From: Patescibacteria group bacterium
GTDB taxonomy: Bacteria > Patescibacteriota > Minisyncoccia > Moranbacterales > UBA1568
Length of the DNA stretch: 32,352 nucleotides
Reading direction: 5' to 3'
NCBI GenBank assembly: GCA_030916545.1
Contig: JAUPWI010000033.1
Coordinates: forward strand, 1-32,352
Shown here: piece by piece, positions 32,042-32,352 of the stretch
Layout: each line of letters opens with the position of its first letter
How positions within the stretch are numbered: position 1 is the first letter of the stretch
Program-made: the position numbers and the translations under genes
Notes under the pieces: generated by a model
Told to the model about the DNA's origin: nothing
Databases searched by the model: none
What the model saw: the letters and a program-made list of their open reading frames with translations, nothing else

Positions 32042-32070
32042 TTGGAAAGTTCGGCCGGAACGGCTATGAT
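32042..32070 (+). promoter_or_regulatory. Promoter of the HRDC-domain gene
   Basis: TTGGAA (32042-32047), a 17-base spacer and TATGAT (32065-32070). Transcription should start near 32077; GAAGG (32086-32090) is the ribosome-binding site for ATG 32099. Confidence 0.75.
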
Positions 32071-32098
32071 ACAGAGGTATCTTTTGAAGGGTATTCAT

Positions 32099-32352
32099 AT
32101 GGACGTGCGCGGAATGCTGTGGCAGTGGCGGAGAGAGCAGGCGGCACAGGAGGGCGTGGAAGTATTCCGCGTCCTGCCGAATGCGGTCTTGGAAGCGCTT
32201 TTGGCTGCCGAACCGCGGACGAAGGAAGAATTGCTTGCGATCAAGGGGATCAAGGAGGCGAAGTATCGGAAATACGGGAAGGCGATACTCGGGATACTCG
32301 CCATTTCCTCCGAGCGGAAGCCTGTTGTCGAACAGGTGGAGTCATCGACGCG
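32099..32352 (+). CDS. HRDC-domain protein, 5' part (runs off the window)
   Basis: Residues 1-68 form an HRDC domain: LWQWRREQAAQEGVEVFRVL, then PNAVLEALLAAEPRTKEELL and AIKGIKEAKYRKYGKAIL, with the helix-hairpin-like G-I-K core. HRDC domains bind nucleic acid and occur in RecQ helicases and RNase D; here the domain is at the very N-terminus, unlike in those proteins, and the following residues are the start of a linker. I recall CPR exonuclease VII large subunits carrying such an N-terminal domain, but the rest of the gene is outside the window, so its identity is open. Confidence 0.85.
   Translation, partial: MDVRGMLWQWRREQAAQEGVEVFRVLPNAVLEALLAAEPRTKEELLAIKGIKEAKYRKYGKAILGILAISSERKPVVEQVESST

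Overview
The window looks like a chromosomal piece from a Candidate Phyla Radiation (Patescibacteria) bacterium. The argument rests on gene content: a compact VirB6/PrgI/split-VirB4 locus with conserved hypothetical partners of the kind seen in that group, a single Xer recombinase, a short IF-2, a DUF4446 gene next to infB, and a tRNA without an encoded CCA beside cca. TGA acts as a normal stop (dxs, yciB, prgI), so the recoded Gracilibacteria-type code does not apply. The phylum is inference; no marker gene here settles it. Most of the window is moderately GC-rich. The first ~450 bases and the oligopeptidase B gene look more AT-rich.

Layout, left to right. 1-435: 3' end of an SGNH hydrolase. 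482-1285: a one-domain voltage-gated cation channel. 1506-3380: dxs (isoprenoid precursor synthesis), whose end overlaps the convergent yciB. 4022-5961: three packed membrane-protein genes (TspO-like, DUF2177, DUF1295) resembling the accessory set linked to photo-oxidative stress and lipid modification in other bacteria. 6103-8139: oligopeptidase B with an intact catalytic triad. 8245-9615: an Nramp-superfamily transporter lacking the canonical metal-binding motifs. 9709-10919: two unrecognised small proteins, the second with a near-consensus promoter and its own terminator. 11105-12901: typA/bipA. 13076-13912: membrane-anchored DsbA-like thioredoxin. 13978-14931 (minus): Xer recombinase.

15167-27232 is the most interesting part. 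A LysM-CHAP murein hydrolase (own promoter and terminator) is followed by one long run of genes: VirB6/TrbL-like protein, a conserved hypothetical, PrgI, a separate TraC/VirB4 N-terminal protein, the VirB4 ATPase, a CPBP-fold protein that has lost its motif histidines, a 920-residue secreted cysteine-rich protein with two calcium-loop motifs and a C-terminal anchor, and a three-segment membrane protein. This reads as a minimal type IV secretion-like machine with its own surface component. No relaxase, coupling protein or pilin gene is visible. The DsbA-like protein upstream could form the disulfides of the surface protein.

27321-32352 is informational. On the minus strand lie DUF4446, infB, cca, tRNA-Pro(CGG) without CCA, a conserved small protein, an unusually perfect 26-bp inverted repeat and tRNA-Leu(UAG) with a terminator. 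At the right edge an HRDC-domain gene starts on the plus strand, divergent from DUF4446. Between them an 11-bp-arm dyad overlaps one promoter and abuts the other. No insertion sequences, CRISPR arrays or rRNA genes were seen.
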